Of a DNA stretch of 7,875 nt, positions 6,354 to 7,875 are shown one piece after another; the first letter of the stretch is position 1; the number at the start of each line of letters is the position of its first letter. The DNA is from CAZVRZ01 sp964629965 (GTDB lineage Bacteria; Chloroflexota; Anaerolineae; Anaerolineales; UBA4823), in the NCBI GenBank assembly GCA_964629965.1, contig CAZVRZ010000206.1:1-7875 (forward strand), read 5' to 3'. The position numbers were made by a program, and so were the translations under genes. The notes under the pieces were generated by a model. The model searched no databases and was not told the DNA's origin. It saw only the letters and a list, made by a program, of their open reading frames with translations.

Positions 6354-7598
6354 CTACCCGTACAACTGCCCGGCGCCGCGACCCTGCTGGATAAGGGGAA
6401 CGTAGGTTTCCAGCTCTTGCAGCACGGCAGGATCGGTCAGGTCGATGACCTGCTTGCGCTCGGCAGACAGGTAAGCTGCCATCACCAGCCGGGTGATCTC
6501 CAGACCGTAATCCCAGGAGAGCATGCCATCGCGCCCGGCTAAGAAAGCTGCAGCGGCGTCTTCGTTCTCATCGGTATAGCCGTACAGATCGGCTTCGTTG
6601 TGCTGGACGGCTAGCAAGCCGCGCGAGGCGGTCGACTTTTCCAGCGCCGCCTCGGAATTGGCGGTGGCTTCGGCAGCCGCATCGCCGATGAAGATTTGCA
6701 GCGAGGAGAGCAGGGTATTCACCTCGAAGGCATAGCCCGGGCCCATACCGTCCATGAACAGGCGCAGGCCCTGTTTCTCAAACATCCAGGAGTCGGTGAA
6801 CTGGGCTATGACCAACTGGCCCGTCTCGGGGTTGCGGTAGGTAACAATCCCGGTGGCAAAGTCTTCGGCAGGTGTCTGGGCATAATCCACGCCGCGTTCC
6901 TTGAGCAGCTTTTCACGCCACTGCGGCAGGCCCCATTTGAGCAAGGCCACGTCCGCACTGACCGAGACGGGCTGCAAAAAGGTGAGCGGTTTGCCGAGAG
7001 GCGTGAGCGCATACCAGCCCACGGCGATGCTGTGGCAGCCCATGTCGCACAGCACACCGCCGCCCTGGCGGGTGGGATCCCAAAACCAGGGTTCGTGCGG
7101 CCCGCCGTGCTCTTCGGAGGAACGCGTCAGCGCCAGTGGCCCCATGGTGCGCTGCTGCGGCGCAAGTTGGGCCAGTTGAGCCTGGATCGGCTTCATAAAG
7201 ATTTGGTTTTCAAAGTAAGCCGTCTTGAAACTGGCTTCTTTGGCCAGAGCCACCATGCGGCGCGCCTCGCGCAGGTTGCGCGCCAGGGGCTTTTCGCAGA
7301 TCACGCCCTTGAGCACCGCGCCCTGCTTGACCGACTCTGCGATCTGTTCCACAATCTCCAGGCGGGTGAAGTTGGGGGTATAGACCGCAATGGCATCCAC
7401 CTCTTTGGCCATTTCGGCAACACTGGCGAATATCTTGCCTGCGCCCAGTTGATTGGCCTTGACCATGGCAGAGTATGCTTCTGCCCCTTTGAGAGCATGC
7501 ACGCCGGCGATCTCGACGCCGCGCACCTGCTTCAACGCCCGAGCGTGAAACGTGGCCACAAAACCCGCACCGACCACACCTAACCTGAGAACAGCCAT
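6354..7598 (-). CDS. Gfo/Idh/MocA family NAD(P)-dependent oxidoreductase
   Basis: A 414-residue cytoplasmic dehydrogenase of the glucose-fructose oxidoreductase / inositol dehydrogenase type, usually acting on sugars, inositols or related polyols. The N-terminal Rossmann fold shows GVVGAGFVATFHA (7-19) for the dinucleotide. AVYTPNF (71-77) follows as the usual Y-x-x-P-N loop after beta-4, and CEKPLARN (101-108) holds the family Lys103. The C-terminal alpha/beta domain has GGGVLCDMGCHS (179-190), with Asp185 and His189 as the usual catalytic pair. The protein is longer than many members (about 330-390), mostly in the last third. AAAGGAGG ends 4 nt before ATG 7598. No sugar transporter or partner enzyme is nearby, so the substrate cannot be inferred. 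It appears monocistronic within the window and converges on the solenoid gene, with a 63-bp gap and no convincing terminator between them. Confidence 0.9.
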   Translation of the reverse strand: MAVLRLGVVGAGFVATFHARALKQVRGVEIAGVHALKGAEAYSAMVKANQLGAGKIFASVAEMAKEVDAIAVYTPNFTRLEIVEQIAESVKQGAVLKGVICEKPLARNLREARRMVALAKEASFKTAYFENQIFMKPIQAQLAQLAPQQRTMGPLALTRSSEEHGGPHEPWFWDPTRQGGGVLCDMGCHSIAVGWYALTPLGKPLTFLQPVSVSADVALLKWGLPQWREKLLKERGVDYAQTPAEDFATGIVTYRNPETGQLVIAQFTDSWMFEKQGLRLFMDGMGPGYAFEVNTLLSSLQIFIGDAAAEATANSEAALEKSTASRGLLAVQHNEADLYGYTDENEDAAAAFLAGRDGMLSWDYGLEITRLVMAAYLSAERKQVIDLTDPAVLQELETYVPLIQQGRGAGQLYG

Positions 7599-7643
7599 TG
7601 AGCCTCCTTTCAGAATTACCAGTAGAAACCTGCTGACGCGTAA

Positions 7644-7652
7644 ATTCTATCA
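7644..7652 (-). promoter_or_regulatory. Extended -10 promoter candidate for the Gfo/Idh/MocA gene
   Basis: On the minus strand TGATAGAAT (7652-7644) carries a TGn extension directly before TAGAAT, one change from TATAAT. No good -35 hexamer lies at the right distance, which extended -10 promoters can tolerate. The start point would fall near 7637, leaving a leader of about 39 nt with the AAAGGAGG site. Confidence 0.4.
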
Positions 7653-7687
7653 TAGTTGAAAAAGCCATACCGAACTTAATCGGGGAC

Positions 7688-7716
7688 TTGGCAAACATTC
7701 CCAAATGCGGTATGCT
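7688..7716 (+). promoter_or_regulatory. Candidate promoter for selC
   Basis: TTGGCA (7688-7693) and TATGCT (7711-7716) are separated by exactly 17 bp. Transcription would start near 7723, the first base of the inverted-repeat cluster and about 56 nt before the tRNA. A 7-bp inverted repeat, CATACCG at 7666-7672 and CGGTATG at 7708-7714, flanks the -35 element and runs into the -10. Its meaning is unknown. Confidence 0.5.
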
Positions 7717-7722
7717 TATACT

Positions 7723-7767
7723 CTGTTCGAGAACATTGCAGGGGTATGTTCCCCATTATTCGAACAG
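7723..7767 (+). repeat. Cluster of four TGTTC/GAACA half-sites forming nested inverted repeats upstream of selC
   Basis: An 8-bp perfect inverted repeat, CTGTTCGA (7723-7730) with TCGAACAG (7760-7767), encloses a 6-bp one, GAACAT (7731-7736) with ATGTTC (7746-7751). An alternative inner pairing, GGGG (7741-7744) with CCCC (7751-7754), would compete with it. No T-run follows, so it is not an ordinary terminator. It begins at the predicted selC transcription start. It could be a repressor operator or a folded 5' leader of the precursor tRNA. Confidence 0.6.
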
Positions 7768-7778
7768 CCTGGAAATGT

Positions 7779-7872
7779 GGGAGTGGTTGGGTCCCGGTGG
7801 GCTCCCCGGTCTTCAAAACCGGTGGCGGGTCGCGTGGCGAGCCGCGGTGGGTTCGACTCCCATCCACTCCCG
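7779..7872 (+). tRNA. selC: tRNA-Sec (selenocysteine, anticodon UCA)
   Basis: The 94-nt gene folds as a bacterial selenocysteine tRNA. The 8-bp acceptor stem is GGGAGTGG (7779-7786) with CCACTCCC (7864-7871), followed by discriminator G7872. The D arm is 7789-7794 with 7800-7805. The anticodon stem is CCGGT (7806-7810) with ACCGG (7818-7822), and the loop CTTCAAA has TCA at 7813-7815. The long variable arm, 7823-7846, pairs GCGG-G-TCGC with GCGA-G-CCGC around GTG. The T stem is GTGGG (7847-7851) with CCCAT (7859-7863) around TTCGACT. The 8+5 acceptor/T arrangement and the long D stem distinguish it from tRNA-Ser and suppressor tRNAs. The genomic bases after G7872 are CCT, so the final A of CCA is not encoded and must be added. 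SelA, SelB and SelD are expected elsewhere; none is in the window. Confidence 0.95.
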
Positions 7873-7875
7873 CCT

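Noticed and set aside
6696..7583. Plus-strand open frame of 295 codons opposite the Gfo/Idh/MocA gene
   Set aside because: Antisense shadow; the minus-strand frame carries the complete dehydrogenase motifs and a strong ribosome site.
4508..7598. Selenoprotein gene within the window, given the nearby selC
   Set aside because: All genes here end at stops that fit normal family length, and none shows an in-frame UGA with conserved sequence beyond it.
7676..7867. Minus-strand 63-codon frame over the selC region
   Set aside because: It runs through the tRNA-Sec gene in antisense and lacks a ribosome site; the tRNA fold explains the sequence.

Overview
The window looks like chromosomal DNA of a GC-rich bacterium, most likely an anaerobic or facultative member of Chloroflexota (Anaerolineae-like). 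That assignment is an inference from gene style: a fused double-ATPase ECF transporter, an AKR with two [4Fe-4S] motifs, a small beta-solenoid tail-anchored protein, and a selenocysteine tRNA. No marker gene here proves it.

Right to left on the minus strand, positions 4443 to 55 hold a compact four-gene operon. It begins with a near-consensus sigma-70-type promoter that ends directly at the ATG, so the message should be leaderless. The genes follow in this order: S-adenosyl-L-methionine hydrolase (DUF62 / SAM hydroxide adenosyltransferase family); a fused two-domain ECF ATPase (A-A'); a membrane S component with an extra N-terminal hairpin; and an EcfT/CbiQ-type T component. Gaps are 2 to 21 nt, so translation is probably coupled. 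Together they encode a complete energy-coupling-factor importer whose substrate is not evident, genetically tied to an enzyme that splits SAM to adenosine and methionine.

Positions 4508-5644 (minus) encode an aldo/keto-reductase-fold protein with a C-terminal two-cluster ferredoxin-like segment. Its canonical catalytic Tyr and Lys appear to be replaced. Divergent from it, 5802-6290 (plus) encodes a 162-residue protein unknown to me. It has six exact 16-residue repeats (a beta-solenoid) and a C-terminal transmembrane anchor. Convergent with that gene, 6354-7598 (minus) encodes a Gfo/Idh/MocA-type NAD(P)-dependent oxidoreductase.

The right end (7779-7872, plus) is a tRNA-Sec gene (selC) with UCA anticodon, 8-bp acceptor stem and long variable arm. 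The host should therefore insert selenocysteine. Between it and the oxidoreductase lie divergent promoter candidates and a striking four-half-site inverted repeat upstream of selC. I see no CRISPR array, insertion sequence or phage gene. No gene-free stretch exceeds 300 bases; the longest are 5645-5801 and 7599-7778, both described below.
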